DNA from: Burkholderiales bacterium
GTDB lineage: Bacteria; Pseudomonadota; Gammaproteobacteria; Burkholderiales; Casimicrobiaceae
Reading direction: 5' to 3'
DNA length: 64,000 nt
NCBI GenBank assembly: GCA_020851235.1
Contig: JADZDD010000004.1
Location: 124,001-188,000 of the forward strand
Both the position numbers and the translations under genes were made by a program. Under the pieces are notes generated by a model, which was given only the letters and a program-made list of their open reading frames with translations, was not told the DNA's origin and made no database searches. This document shows positions 18,071 to 26,574 of the stretch, in pieces (position 1 is the stretch's first letter; each line of letters begins with the position of its first letter).

Positions 18071-18451
18071 ATGTCGTCTTCCCCCCCGCACCGCATCGCT
18101 CGCGGTCTGCTCGTGGCCGTCGCCGCGCTTGGCCTGTGCGCGTGTGACAGCCTCAATCCACAGAAGAAGCGGGAGGAAGAACTCGCGAAGACCACCTTCG
18201 CCTGCGAGTTGAACGGCGAGCGCTTCGTCGTCCGCTTCACGGAGGGCGAGGCGCGCATCCTGCTGCCGGGAGCGCAGCGGGTCACGCTCTACCAGATCCC
18301 GACTGCCGCAACGGGCTCGGTCGTGCGCTACAGCAACGGCAATCTCGAATTGCGCGGCCGGGGCTCGGAGCTCACGCTGCATGCGGACGGCGCCGTGGCG
18401 GCGCTACGCAACTGCGCGCCGTACGCGGTGCTGCCGCCGGTCGAGAAGTGA
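18071..18451 (+). CDS. MliC-like membrane-bound lysozyme inhibitor lipoprotein
   Basis: The 126-residue protein has a short lipoprotein signal with lipobox GLCAC and a charged linker. Its mature domain fits the MliC/PliC fold: FACELNGERFVVRF, then SVVRYSNGNLELRGRG, and a final Cys in LRNC. The YxC...SGxxY...GxGxx...C arrangement and the disulfide pair are the family pattern. Family members protect against c-type lysozyme at the cell surface. The G-S-V-V-R-Y segment replaces the usual S-G-x-R-Y, a small divergence at the inhibitory loop. TATCCT near 18035 may be the -10. The ATG at 18071 is the first start giving an intact signal. Confidence 0.75.
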   Translation: MSSSPPHRIARGLLVAVAALGLCACDSLNPQKKREEELAKTTFACELNGERFVVRFTEGEARILLPGAQRVTLYQIPTAATGSVVRYSNGNLELRGRGSELTLHADGAVAALRNCAPYAVLPPVEK

Positions 18452-18506
18452 ACGCACCGACGCCCGCGCGTGGCGCCCAACGCGAGCATCGGGCAAGGAG
18501 GCGGCG

Positions 18507-18716
18507 ATGGAAATGAAGCGCATGAGCGGCGGCAGCTTGCGCGCCGCCGGGTATGACGAGCGCGAGCGCAAGCTCGTGGTCGAACTGACCGCCGGGACGT
18601 TTGCCTACTCCGGTGTCACGCCGGAAACGTGGCGCCGCTTTTCCACCGCGTCGTCGCCGTGGAGTTTTTTCCGCGACAACATCGAAGAGGAATACGCGGC
18701 CAAGCGCGTGCGCTAG
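18507..18716 (+). CDS. KTSC-domain small protein
   Basis: The 69-residue protein matches the KTSC domain layout: SGGSLRAAGYDERERKL, then LVVELTAGTFAYSGVTPE, and a final WSFFRDNIEEEY. The family is of unknown function and is found alone or fused to other domains; a role in nucleic-acid or protein contacts has been suggested only by context. A strong Shine-Dalgarno, AAGGAGG (18495-18501), fixes the ATG at 18507. It converges with the hsp20 gene, with a long hairpin between the two. Confidence 0.8.
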   Translation: MEMKRMSGGSLRAAGYDERERKLVVELTAGTFAYSGVTPETWRRFSTASSPWSFFRDNIEEEYAAKRVR

Positions 18717-18751
18717 GGCCGCGGCCTCCCATCCACGCGATGCGCGCACCA

Positions 18752-18776
18752 CCGGCGACGGTCGACCCGTCGCCGG
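18752..18776. terminator. 10-bp hairpin between convergent genes
   Basis: CCGGCGACGG (18752-18761), 5-nt loop, CCGTCGCCGG (18767-18776). It sits between the KTSC stop and the hsp20 stop and could serve both strands. No T-tract on either side. Confidence 0.45.
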
Positions 18777-18797
18777 CGCTCGCGTGCGGTGGACGCG

Positions 18798-19229
18798 TTA
18801 CTTGATCGCGAGCTTGCGTCCCGCGACCGCTGGACGCTTCGGAAGCGTGAGCTCGAGCACGCCGTTCTCGTACTTCGCCTGGCTCCCCTCCTGGTCGATC
18901 TCGACCGGGAGAACGAAGCTGCGATACACCGAACCGTAGTAGCGCTCGCTGCGCAACACCCGCTCGCCTTCCTTCTGCTCGGACTCGCGCTTCACCTCGG
19001 CGGTGATCGTCACCTGGTTGCCGTCGATGGTCACGTGGATGTCGTCCTTGCTCACGCCAGGAACCTCGGCGCGCACGACGAACGTGCCGTTCTTGTCGAC
19101 GACGTCGAGCTTGATCGGTGCCGTGGCAACGCCCCCGGCCCGCGGCTCGCGTACCGGACGGAAGAAGTTGCGGAAGATGTCCTCGAAGCCGGCATCTGCG
19201 AAGGGGTCGTACACTTGCAGGGCAGTCAT
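18798..19229 (-). CDS. Small heat-shock protein, Hsp20/alpha-crystallin family
   Basis: The 143-residue protein has a short N-terminal arm (MTALQVYDPFADAGFEDIF) and an alpha-crystallin domain at about 38-130. The domain includes DKNGTFVVRAEVPGVSKDD and the conserved VLELTLPKRP near the end. Such proteins hold unfolding clients as oligomeric chaperones. The ATG at 19229 is fixed by GAGGAAACC just upstream. A sigma32-type promoter at 19308-19335 supports heat-shock control. Confidence 0.92.
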   Translation of the reverse strand: MTALQVYDPFADAGFEDIFRNFFRPVREPRAGGVATAPIKLDVVDKNGTFVVRAEVPGVSKDDIHVTIDGNQVTITAEVKRESEQKEGERVLRSERYYGSVYRSFVLPVEIDQEGSQAKYENGVLELTLPKRPAVAGRKLAIK

Positions 19230-19307
19230 GGTTTCCTCACAGGTCGTTGAACGTTGATGTCCGCGGTGCACCGCCCTTCCTGCCGACGGCACCCGCCGTT
19301 GCGTCGA

Positions 19308-19335
19308 ATCTAGGGTCGGGAACGTGGCTTTCAAG
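19308..19335 (-). promoter_or_regulatory. Sigma32 heat-shock promoter for hsp20
   Basis: Read on the minus strand, CTTGAAA (19335-19329) and CCCTAGAT (19315-19308) are separated by 13 bp. This is close to the sigma32 consensus CTTGAAA-N(11-16)-CCCCATNT. The leader would be about 70 nt. The rest of the 340-bp space between hsp20 and the DksA-like gene (19230-19569) shows no other clear element. Confidence 0.65.
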
Positions 19336-19569
19336 ACCTGCCACGCCGTGTCGTTCGATGCGCGCGCGAGCCTGCGACCCCGATGCAGGAGCCAGGCTTG
19401 CGCCGCGTCAAGAGCACGCGTGACGCCAGCGCAGCGTGTCGCGCCGGCGGTGCGACAATGACCGCAGGGCGCCAACGGTGCGAGAATGATCACCATGGCG
19501 CAATGCCTTGGATCGCGGCGACCATGCGGCGCGCGATCCTGTCACCGACGCCACCACCGAGGAGACGCC

Positions 19570-19968
19570 ATGACGGCACGATTGACCGACGCCGAGCGTC
19601 GCGAGCTCACCGCGACGCTGCGCAAACGGCGCCAGACGCTGGGCGCCGAGATCGCCCACAAGGTCGAAGCCCAGGACAATCCGGCGCTCCTGACGCTGCG
19701 CAACCGGATGGAAGAGACCGATGACTGGGCCGTCGCCGACCTCGAAACCGCCCTCGATATCGCCGAGGTCTCGCGCGACACCGTCGAGTTGCGCGAGGTG
19801 GACGCGGCGCTGACGCGGATGCGTGACGGCACCTACGGCGACTGCGTCGAGTGCGGCCAGGCGATTCCGTATGCCAGGCTCGCTGCCAATCCCTCGGCAG
19901 CCCGCTGCATCGCGTGCCAGGAGCGCGCCGAAGCCGCGCTGCGCCGCGGCCCGCCCGCGAGTCTTTGA
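19570..19968 (+). CDS. TraR/DksA-family zinc-finger protein
   Basis: The 132-residue protein has a coiled-coil-type helical N-terminus (residues 5-85, rich in Glu/Arg/Leu). A C4 zinc finger follows, Cys92-x2-Cys95-x17-Cys113-x2-Cys116 (CVECG...CIACQ). This is the DksA/TraR layout, whose members bind RNA polymerase through the secondary channel. It is shorter than housekeeping DksA and resembles the accessory DksA-like proteins of Betaproteobacteria. The coiled-coil tip lacks an obvious DxxDxA motif, so the response to ppGpp may differ. GAGGAG (19559-19564) fixes the ATG at 19570. The aldo/keto reductase starts 14 bp downstream and is probably cotranscribed. Confidence 0.85.
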   Translation: MTARLTDAERRELTATLRKRRQTLGAEIAHKVEAQDNPALLTLRNRMEETDDWAVADLETALDIAEVSRDTVELREVDAALTRMRDGTYGDCVECGQAIPYARLAANPSAARCIACQERAEAALRRGPPASL

Positions 19969-19981
19969 GAAGGAGCGGCGC

Positions 19982-20941
19982 ATGCTCTATCGTCGTCTCG
20001 GCCGTTCCGGACTCAAGGTCAGCGCGCTGTCCTTCGGCTCGTGGGTCACGTACGGCAACCAGATCGGCATCGACGCGGCGCTCGAGTGCATGCAGGCCGC
20101 GCACGACGCCGGCGTCAATTTCTTCGACAACGCCGAGGTCTACGCGAAGGGCGAGTCGGAGCGCATCATGGGCGAGGCCCTCCGGCGTGCCGGCTGGCGT
20201 CGCAGCTCGTACATCGTCTCGACCAAGCTCTACTGGGGCCTCCACGACGGCCCCAACGAGAAGAACACGCTCAACCGCAAGTACCTGCACCAGGCGATCG
20301 ACGGTTCGCTCGCCCGCTTCGGCCTCGAACACGTCGATCTCGTCTTCTGCCATCGCGCCGATCCGGACACGCCGATCGAGGAGACGGTCTTCGCCATGTC
20401 GGACATGGTGACGGCGGGCAAGGCGCTGTACTGGGGCACGTCGGAATGGTCCGCCGGCGACATTGCCGCGGCCTGGCACATCGCCGAGCGGCACCACCTG
20501 CACAAGCCGGTGATGGAGCAGCCGCAGTACAACCTCCTGCATCGGGAGCGGGTCGAGCGCGAATACGCGCGCCTGTACTCCGAACTGGGCCTGGGCACGA
20601 CCACATGGAGCCCGCTTGCCTCGGGCCTGCTCACCGGCAAGTACAACGATGGCGTTCCGGCCGACTCGCGCGCCACATTGAAAGGTTACGAGTGGATCGG
20701 CGAACGCGTCCGCGATGCCACGAAGATCGCCAAGGTGCGCAAGCTCGCTCCGATCGCCGACGAGTTGGGCTGCACGCTCGCGCAACTCGCGCTCGCCTGG
20801 TGCCTCGTCAATCCGCACGTGTCGACGGTGATCACCGGGGCGAGTCGCGTCGCCCAGGTGCGCGAGAACATGGCCGCGCTCGACGTCGTCGGCAGGCTCG
20901 ATGCCGCGGTGCTCGCCCGGATCGACGAGGCGACCGCCTGA
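19982..20941 (+). CDS. Aldo/keto reductase, YghZ / potassium-channel beta-subunit-like
   Basis: This 319-residue (beta/alpha)8 enzyme has the complete aldo/keto reductase tetrad: Asp49 (NFFDNAEVY), Tyr54, Lys82 (STKLYWG) and His124 (FCHRADPD). The N-terminal [19 protein letters not shown] and the segment YWGTSEWSA are characteristic of the AKR6/AKR14 groups, which include Kv-beta and E. coli YghZ. NADPH-dependent reduction of small aldehydes such as methylglyoxal is the likely chemistry. AAGGAG (about 19970) precedes the ATG at 19982. Its closeness to the DksA-like gene suggests a stress-linked operon. Confidence 0.9.
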   Translation: MLYRRLGRSGLKVSALSFGSWVTYGNQIGIDAALECMQAAHDAGVNFFDNAEVYAKGESERIMGEALRRAGWRRSSYIVSTKLYWGLHDGPNEKNTLNRKYLHQAIDGSLARFGLEHVDLVFCHRADPDTPIEETVFAMSDMVTAGKALYWGTSEWSAGDIAAAWHIAERHHLHKPVMEQPQYNLLHRERVEREYARLYSELGLGTTTWSPLASGLLTGKYNDGVPADSRATLKGYEWIGERVRDATKIAKVRKLAPIADELGCTLAQLALAWCLVNPHVSTVITGASRVAQVRENMAALDVVGRLDAAVLARIDEATA

Positions 20942-20996
20942 CGCCTGTCGGTGCGGGCGCCGACCGCCGCCGTGACAATGCCATGATCCGGGTTCG

Positions 20997-22040
20997 ATGA
21001 GCGCCACGGCGAACCACACGCACGAGCAGCGAGCCGCGTACCTGTACGCCGCCTGCGCACGCGCCGAGGCTGGGACCGTGCGCGCCGAGCTCTTCGCGCG
21101 CCTTGCCGGTGAGGCCCAGGCGCAGGCCGCGATCTGGCGCGCGCGCATCACGTCGCGGGGCCTGCCCCCGCCGCCGCCGTTCGTCCCGGACCTGCGCACG
21201 CGTCTCGTCGCGCGCCTCGTCGGCGTGCTCGGACCGCGGCGCCTGCGCACGGTCCTGGCAGCGATGAAGGTGCGCGGCATGGCCATCTACACCGTGCCCG
21301 CCGGGCAGCTTCCGGCCCGTGGGGTTCCCGTCCTGCCCGAAGCGGATGCGCCCGAACCCAGGGTCGGGGTGAACGCAGGCCATCTGCGCGCCACCGTGCG
21401 CGGCGTGAACGATGGACTCGTTTCCAATGCGAGCCTCATCCTGGGGGTCGCGGGCGCCGGCACCGACGCGAAGCTCGTTCTCGTCTCGGGCATCGCCGGG
21501 CTTGCCGCCGGTGCCTTCGCGGTGGCAGCGGGTGAGTACGCGTCAGTCCGGGCGCAGCGCGAACTCCTCGACCATCAGGTGGACCACCGGCGCGAGGAAC
21601 TCGCACACTCGCCGGAATCGGAGGTGCAGGAGCTTGCCCTCATCTACGCCGCCAAGGGCTTGCCGCAGCGTGAGGCGGCGCGGCTTGCCAAGCGCATCGT
21701 GGCCGATCCGGAGCGTGCGCTCGACGCGTTCGCCCGGGAGGAACTCGACCTCGACCCGCACGACCTCGGCTCGCCGACACGGGTGGCGCTCGGCGCGCTC
21801 GCCGCCTTTGCCGCCGGAGCCGCGCTTCCGCTCGTCCCCTTGTTGTTCGCCCCGGCCGCGTGGGCGCTGCCGGCCGCCATCGGTGTCGCCGCAATCGGCT
21901 GCATGGCGGTCGGGGCCTGCCTGTCGCTATTCACCGGCCGCAGTGCGGCGCAAACCGCGGGCCGGATGCTCGCGATCGGGATCGTGGCGGGAAGCTTGAG
22001 TTTCGGTCTCGGCCGGGTCGTCGGCGCCCTGATCGGTTGA
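20997..22040 (+). CDS. VIT1/CCC1-family transporter with a degenerate ferritin-like N-terminal domain
   Basis: The C-terminal part (about residues 125-347) is a VIT1/CCC1 Fe/Mn transporter: GVNDGLVSNASLILGVAGA, then GLAAGAFAVAAGEYASVRAQ, a cytosolic metal-binding-type helical region, and two or three terminal spans. The first ~70 residues look like a rubrerythrin/ferritin-like helix pair (HEQRAAYLYAACARAEAGTVRAE then LAGEAQAQAAIW), as in the membrane-bound ferritin (MbfA-like) fusions. However, the Glu-x-x-His ligands expected there are not evident, since Gln/Ala replace the His position. It probably exports or sequesters iron or manganese. The ATG at 20997 follows the reductase stop by 55 bp. 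Confidence 0.85.
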   Translation: MSATANHTHEQRAAYLYAACARAEAGTVRAELFARLAGEAQAQAAIWRARITSRGLPPPPPFVPDLRTRLVARLVGVLGPRRLRTVLAAMKVRGMAIYTVPAGQLPARGVPVLPEADAPEPRVGVNAGHLRATVRGVNDGLVSNASLILGVAGAGTDAKLVLVSGIAGLAAGAFAVAAGEYASVRAQRELLDHQVDHRREELAHSPESEVQELALIYAAKGLPQREAARLAKRIVADPERALDAFAREELDLDPHDLGSPTRVALGALAAFAAGAALPLVPLLFAPAAWALPAAIGVAAIGCMAVGACLSLFTGRSAAQTAGRMLAIGIVAGSLSFGLGRVVGALIG

Positions 22041-22085
22041 GCGCCTCCGCGGCGCAGCCGGCGGCACGTGGCCTTCGGCGTGCGG

Positions 22086-22126
22086 CCAAAAACAAGGCCG
22101 CGAAGAGGATGCCCCTTGCGGCCTTG
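22086..22126 (-). terminator. Intrinsic terminator of psiF
   Basis: On the minus strand, CAAGGCCGC (22126-22118) pairs with GCGGCCTTG (22101-22093), followed by a TTTTT run (22092-22088). This is the only canonical Rho-independent terminator recognised in the window. Confidence 0.8.
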
Positions 22127-22183
22127 CCAGCCTCGGTCGGGCGGACAGGAGATCGCCCGACCGTGTTCGGGATCGCTACGCGA

Positions 22184-22489
22184 TCAGGCGCCCTTCATGC
22201 ATTCGCTTTGCGCCTTCTTGCGCTCGTCGCCCTTGAGCCCCGCGGTCTTCTTGTTGCAGATGCTGATCCTGCTCTCGGGCTTGGCTTGCGCGACGGGCTT
22301 GTTCGACAGGCAAGACGACATGAACGCCTTGCGCTCGTCGCCCTTCTTGTCGCCCGCCTTCGCATTGCAGTCGCTCATCCGCTGGTTCTGCGCGTTCGCG
22401 GGCTTTGCTTCGGTCTTGGTGTCGGCAGCGAATGTCGGGGCCGCGCACGCGAATGCAACTGCCGCGACCATGGCCATCAACGATTTCAT
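22184..22489 (-). CDS. psiF: PsiF-repeat periplasmic protein
   Basis: The 101-residue product has a Sec signal ending at about residue 21 (PTFAAD) and two PsiF repeats: RMSDCNAKAGDKKGDERKAF (residues 37-56) and ISICNKKTAGLKGDERKKAQ (75-94). Each is followed by a second cysteine. PsiF is a phosphate-starvation-inducible protein of unknown biochemical role. AAGGGG upstream of the ATG at 22489 serves as the Shine-Dalgarno. No convincing PhoB box was seen in the 275 bp upstream, so phosphate control is not supported by sequence here. A canonical terminator follows the gene. Confidence 0.85.
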   Translation of the reverse strand: MKSLMAMVAAVAFACAAPTFAADTKTEAKPANAQNQRMSDCNAKAGDKKGDERKAFMSSCLSNKPVAQAKPESRISICNKKTAGLKGDERKKAQSECMKGA

Positions 22490-22765
22490 CGGATCCCCTT
22501 CGCGAGTGTTAAGTGTGGCAGTGCTGCACTGTCCGGACCGCCCGAGGCGCCACGACGCGGAGGCGGAGGTTGCGCGGTCAGGCGCGCAGGGCAGTCTACG
22601 GTAAGCCCAACCTGGGAGGCAACGATTTCACCCGCGGCGCCCCCCGAAGTGTTGCACGAACGTCATGCGGCGACGCACAATGGCGGATCCGGCATCGGTG
22701 AGCGCGCCGGATCGTAACCGTAACCCATTGATTCATGGCATGTTCATGCCTGAAGGAGCGACGCC

Positions 22766-23890
22766 GTGAGCACGACCGCAGCCTCCCGCCGACCCCTCGG
22801 ATCCGCCGCACCGACCGAGGCGCCGCCGCGGATCGACGACACCCGGATCACCGAGATCACCGAACTCGCGCCGCCGGCACACCTGCTGCGCGAGTTTCCG
22901 TCGACGGCGCGCCCGACCGCGACGACGTTCGACGCGCGGCAGGCGATCCATCGTGTGCTGCACGGCGCCGACGACCGGCTCGTGGTCGTCGTCGGCCCCT
23001 GCTCGATCCACGATTACGACGCGGCCATCGATTACGCGACGCGGCTTGCCGCGGTCCGGCGTGAATTCGCCGATCGCCTTCTCGTCGTCATGCGCGTGTA
23101 CTTCGAGAAGCCGCGCACGACCGTGGGCTGGAAGGGACTCATCAACGACCCCCGCCTCGACGACAGCTACCGCATCAACGAGGGTCTGCGGCTCGCCCGC
23201 CGCATCCTGCTCGAGGTGAACGAGCTCGACTTGCCGGCAGGCACCGAGTACCTCGACATGATCACGCCGCAGTACATCGCCGACCTCATTGCCTGGGGTG
23301 CGATCGGCGCACGCACCACCGAGAGCCAGGTGCACCGGCAGCTCGCCTCCGGCCTGTCGTGCCCGGTGGGGTTCAAGAACGGCACCCAGGGCGACCTGCG
23401 GATCGCGGTCGACGCCGTGAAGGCCGCGTCGGCCCCGCACCATTTCCTGTCGGTGACCAAAGGCGGGCATTCGGCGATCGTCCACACCGCGGGCAACGAG
23501 GATTGCCACGTCATCCTGCGCGGCGGCAAGACCCCGAACTACGATGCCGCGAGCGTGGATGCCGCGAGCAAGGAACTCGCCAACAACGGCCTCGCCGCAC
23601 GCGTGATGATCGATTGCTCGCACGCCAACAGCAGCAAGCAGCACGAAAGGCAGGTGACGGTCGCCCGTGACGTCGCCGCGCAGATCGCTGGTGGCGAGTC
23701 GCGCATCTGTGGTGTGATGGTGGAGAGTCACATCAATCCCGGGCGGCAGGATCTCGTCGTCGGACAGCCGCTGCAATACGGCGTCTCGATCACCGATGCC
23801 TGCCTCGGCTGGGACGCGACCGTGGATGTGCTGCGCGAGCTCGCCGACGCGGTGAGCCAGCGCCGGGTCCGGCTCTCCGAGGACGCCTAG
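22766..23890 (+). CDS. aroG: 3-deoxy-7-phosphoheptulonate (DAHP) synthase, class I
   Basis: This 374-residue enzyme condenses phosphoenolpyruvate and erythrose 4-phosphate, the first step of the shikimate pathway. Class I (AroFGH) landmarks are present: VVVVGPCSIHDYDAAIDYA (about 72-90), MRVYFEKPRTTVGWKGL (about 109-125), GFKNGTQGD (about 208-216), and the metal-site His and Asp in ILRGGKTPNYD and DCSHANSSKQ. The N-terminal ~45 residues carry the region that determines feedback inhibition; which amino acid inhibits cannot be read with confidence, so the symbol is by similarity. GAAGGAG (22752-22758) fixes the GTG start. The 275 bp before the gene contain no other recognisable feature. Confidence 0.92.
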   Translation: MSTTAASRRPLGSAAPTEAPPRIDDTRITEITELAPPAHLLREFPSTARPTATTFDARQAIHRVLHGADDRLVVVVGPCSIHDYDAAIDYATRLAAVRREFADRLLVVMRVYFEKPRTTVGWKGLINDPRLDDSYRINEGLRLARRILLEVNELDLPAGTEYLDMITPQYIADLIAWGAIGARTTESQVHRQLASGLSCPVGFKNGTQGDLRIAVDAVKAASAPHHFLSVTKGGHSAIVHTAGNEDCHVILRGGKTPNYDAASVDAASKELANNGLAARVMIDCSHANSSKQHERQVTVARDVAAQIAGGESRICGVMVESHINPGRQDLVVGQPLQYGVSITDACLGWDATVDVLRELADAVSQRRVRLSEDA

Positions 23891-23926
23891 GGAAGCTCTG
23901 CCGATGCTCGCGCCCGGCGCAAGCGG

Positions 23927-25498
23927 GTGACCGCCGTGGCGATCGAGACCGAGCTCAAGCTTCGCATCGCGCCCGCCGCGGCGCGAACGCTCGCGCGGCA
24001 CGCCGCGTTACGCCCGCTCAAGCGCGGGCGCGCCCGCACCCGGCGCGTCGTCACCACGTACTTCGACACCGGCGACGACATGCTGGCGACGGCTGGCGTC
24101 GCCTTGCGCCTGCGTCACGACGGTCGCGGCTGGCTGCAATCGATCAAGGGGTCGGCGACCGCGGCCGGCGGCGGGCTTACCGCCCGCCCCGAGTTCGAGT
24201 GGCCGGTCGCCGGAGCGCACCTCGACCCGCTGCGTTTTGCGGCCACGCCGTTCCGGCGTGTGCTCGCCCGGGCCGAGCGCGCGGGCCTCGTCCGGCGCTT
24301 TGCGACCGACATCACCCGCACCACGATTCCGCTGGCCTTCCCCGACGGCACGCTCGCCCAGCTCTGCATCGACGTCGGGCGCATCCGCGGCGCCGACCCC
24401 GACTCCCCGCGCAGCGTCGCGGTGCACGAGATCGAGTTCGAGCTCGAGGCCGGCGACCCCGGGGCGCTCTTTGCGCTCGCCCGGGACCTCGCCGCCGACG
24501 TGCCGCTTGGCATCGAGCCGGCGAGCAAGGCGAGCCGCGGCTACGCACTGCTTCGCGCCGCAGTTCCCATGCCGGTCACCGCGGAGGTCGTCGCCCTGCC
24601 ACGGCGAGCGAGCGCAGGCGCCGCATTGGCGGCGATCGTGCGCTCGTGCACGGGCCAGATCGAAGGCAATGCGCACGGCATCGTCGACGGTGACGGCACC
24701 GACCCGGAGTGGATTCACCAGATGCGCGTCGGCGTGCGCCGCCTGCGCGCGTGCCTGTCGCTCGCCCGACGCGGCGTGACGGCGGCGCATGTCGATCCGC
24801 TGCGCGTCGAACTGCGCTGGCTCGCCATGGCGCTGGGACCCGCGCGCGACCTGGACGTGTTCGTCCTGACCACGTTGCCCGACCTGCGAGCCGCGGCGCA
24901 GGCGAGCCAGGTGGGAAGGCTCGCCCCCGCGCTCGCCGCCTTGACGCGACGTGCCGGGAAGGCACGCCGTGCCGCGCACGCAGCGGCGAAGGCTGCGGTC
25001 GGATCACGCCGCTTCGTGTCCGCCGTGCTCGCGGCGGGCGCGCTCGCTGCCGCACTCGCACGCGACGTCGACGGACTCGGTGGCGGCAAACTCGCCCGTC
25101 CCGCGCGCGACTTCGCGCGTCCCCTGCTGCGCCGCCGCCACGCGGCCCTGTGTTCGTTGGGCCACGACCTCGCGCACGTCGCCCCGCAGGAGCGACATGC
25201 GGCACGGCTGGCAGCGAAGAAGCTGCGCTACGCCACCGAGTTCTTCGCCCCGCTGTTCCGCGAGAAGCGCGCGCGACGCTACCGGCAGGCGTTGGCGGCC
25301 TTGCAAGACGAACTCGGCGCCTGGAACGACGTTGCCGTGGCGACCGAGCTCGCAGGCAGGCTTGCCGGCGCGCACTCGGCAGCCGCGGCGGCCTTCGCCG
25401 GCTGGGCCGCAGCCCGGCGGATCGAACGCAGCGAAGCGCTCGCCCAGGCCTGGGCGGACTTTGCCGGCGCGCGCCCGTTCTGGACGCACCGGCGTTGA
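23927..25498 (+). CDS. CYTH and CHAD domain protein
   Basis: Residues 6-205 form a CYTH (triphosphate tunnel metalloenzyme) domain with the signature ExExK in IETELKLRI. Basic and acidic residues lie along the strands (FDTGDDMLATAGVALRLR, EFEWPV, HEIEFELEAG). Residues ~230-515 form a CHAD domain: repeated His/Lys/Arg-rich helices such as WIHQMRVGVRRLRACLSL and ERHAARLAAKKLRYATEFF. CYTH domains hydrolyse triphosphates, often inorganic tripolyphosphate, and CHAD binds polyphosphate, so a role in polyphosphate metabolism or granules is expected. GTG at 23927 lies 36 bp after the DAHP synthase stop. The downstream YheT gene overlaps by 4 bp, indicating translational coupling. Confidence 0.88.
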   Translation: MTAVAIETELKLRIAPAAARTLARHAALRPLKRGRARTRRVVTTYFDTGDDMLATAGVALRLRHDGRGWLQSIKGSATAAGGGLTARPEFEWPVAGAHLDPLRFAATPFRRVLARAERAGLVRRFATDITRTTIPLAFPDGTLAQLCIDVGRIRGADPDSPRSVAVHEIEFELEAGDPGALFALARDLAADVPLGIEPASKASRGYALLRAAVPMPVTAEVVALPRRASAGAALAAIVRSCTGQIEGNAHGIVDGDGTDPEWIHQMRVGVRRLRACLSLARRGVTAAHVDPLRVELRWLAMALGPARDLDVFVLTTLPDLRAAAQASQVGRLAPALAALTRRAGKARRAAHAAAKAAVGSRRFVSAVLAAGALAAALARDVDGLGGGKLARPARDFARPLLRRRHAALCSLGHDLAHVAPQERHAARLAAKKLRYATEFFAPLFREKRARRYRQALAALQDELGAWNDVAVATELAGRLAGAHSAAAAAFAGWAAARRIERSEALAQAWADFAGARPFWTHRR

Positions 25499-26514
25499 AC
25501 GCACTGCCGCCGGACGACGCCTCGTCCCGGCATGTTGCAGCGACCCCGTACCGCAGTCCGCGCTGGCTCCCGGGCGGCCACGCCCAGACGATCGGTGCGT
25601 ATCTCCTGCCGCGCCCGCCGGTGGTGTACCGCCACGAACGCGTCACGACGCCCGATGGCGACTTCTGGGACTTCGCCTGGCTTGCCGCACCGGCTCGCCA
25701 CGACGCGCCGATCGTCGTCCTCTTTCACGGACTCGAAGGGAGCGCGCAGTCGCATTACGCCCGCCGTCTCATGGCCGCGCTCGCCGCCCGCGGCTGGTGC
25801 GGGGTCGTCGCGCAGTTTCGCGGTTGCGGCGGCACGCCGAACCTGTTGCCCCGCGCCTACCACTCGGGCGACCACGACGAGATCGACGGCATGCTGCGCG
25901 CGGTGCGCTCGCGCGTCGAACCCGCGGCCGACGTCCACGCCGTGGGGGTCTCGGTGGGCGGCAGCGCGCTCCTCCACTGGCTGGGTCGCGCCGGCGCCAC
26001 CGGCACCGCCACGCTGCGCGCTGCCGCCGCGATCGCGGTGCCCCTGGACCTCCCGGCCGCCGGTCGCGCGATCGACCAGGGTTTCAATCGCGTCTACGCG
26101 GCGCACTTCCTGCATACGCTGAAGCCCAAGGCGCTCGCCATGGCGGCGCGCTTTCCCGGACGACTCGATCCCGGGCGCATCCGCGCGGTGCATTCGATGT
26201 GGCAGTTCGACGAGGCGGTGACCGCGCCGCTGCACGGCTTCGCCGGGGCCGACGACTACTGGGCGCGCGCCTCGGCCAAGCCGTGGCTGCACGGTGTCGG
26301 CGTGCCCACCCTCGTGCTCAATGCGCGCAACGACCCCTTCGTCCCGGCCGCATCGCTTCCCGGACCCCGTGAGGTCGCGTCCTGCGTCACGCTCGAGCAA
26401 CCCGACGCCGGCGGTCACGCGGGTTTCTTCGGCGGCTTCGGCCCGGGCCGTCACGATTGGCTCGCGCAACGCATCATCGAATTCCTCGACCGCGCGTCGC
26501 ACCCGACGCCGTGA
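25495..26514 (+). CDS. YheT-family alpha/beta hydrolase
   Basis: The 339-residue protein begins with the YheT family opening (TPYRSPRWLPGGHAQTIGAYL). It continues with the oxyanion strand VVLFHGLEGSAQSHYARRLM, a nucleophile elbow in GVSVGGSAL, and a late His in DAGGHAGFFGG. E. coli YheT is an uncharacterised hydrolase of the same group, and the substrate is unknown. The start is taken as TTG at 25495, whose last bases overlap the preceding TGA (TTGA). No ATG or GTG exists before the conserved start, which makes TTG the best supported. Confidence 0.8.
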   Translation: MNALPPDDASSRHVAATPYRSPRWLPGGHAQTIGAYLLPRPPVVYRHERVTTPDGDFWDFAWLAAPARHDAPIVVLFHGLEGSAQSHYARRLMAALAARGWCGVVAQFRGCGGTPNLLPRAYHSGDHDEIDGMLRAVRSRVEPAADVHAVGVSVGGSALLHWLGRAGATGTATLRAAAAIAVPLDLPAAGRAIDQGFNRVYAAHFLHTLKPKALAMAARFPGRLDPGRIRAVHSMWQFDEAVTAPLHGFAGADDYWARASAKPWLHGVGVPTLVLNARNDPFVPAASLPGPREVASCVTLEQPDAGGHAGFFGGFGPGRHDWLAQRIIEFLDRASHPTP

Positions 26515-26574
26515 TGGCAGCCGTGCCGCCGCAATCGTGAGAAACTAACCGTCCCCACCCTGGACGCCGTGCGC

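Noticed and set aside
22490-22765. PhoB box upstream of psiF
   Set aside because: No pair of direct repeats resembling CTGTCAT with the right spacing was found in this interval.
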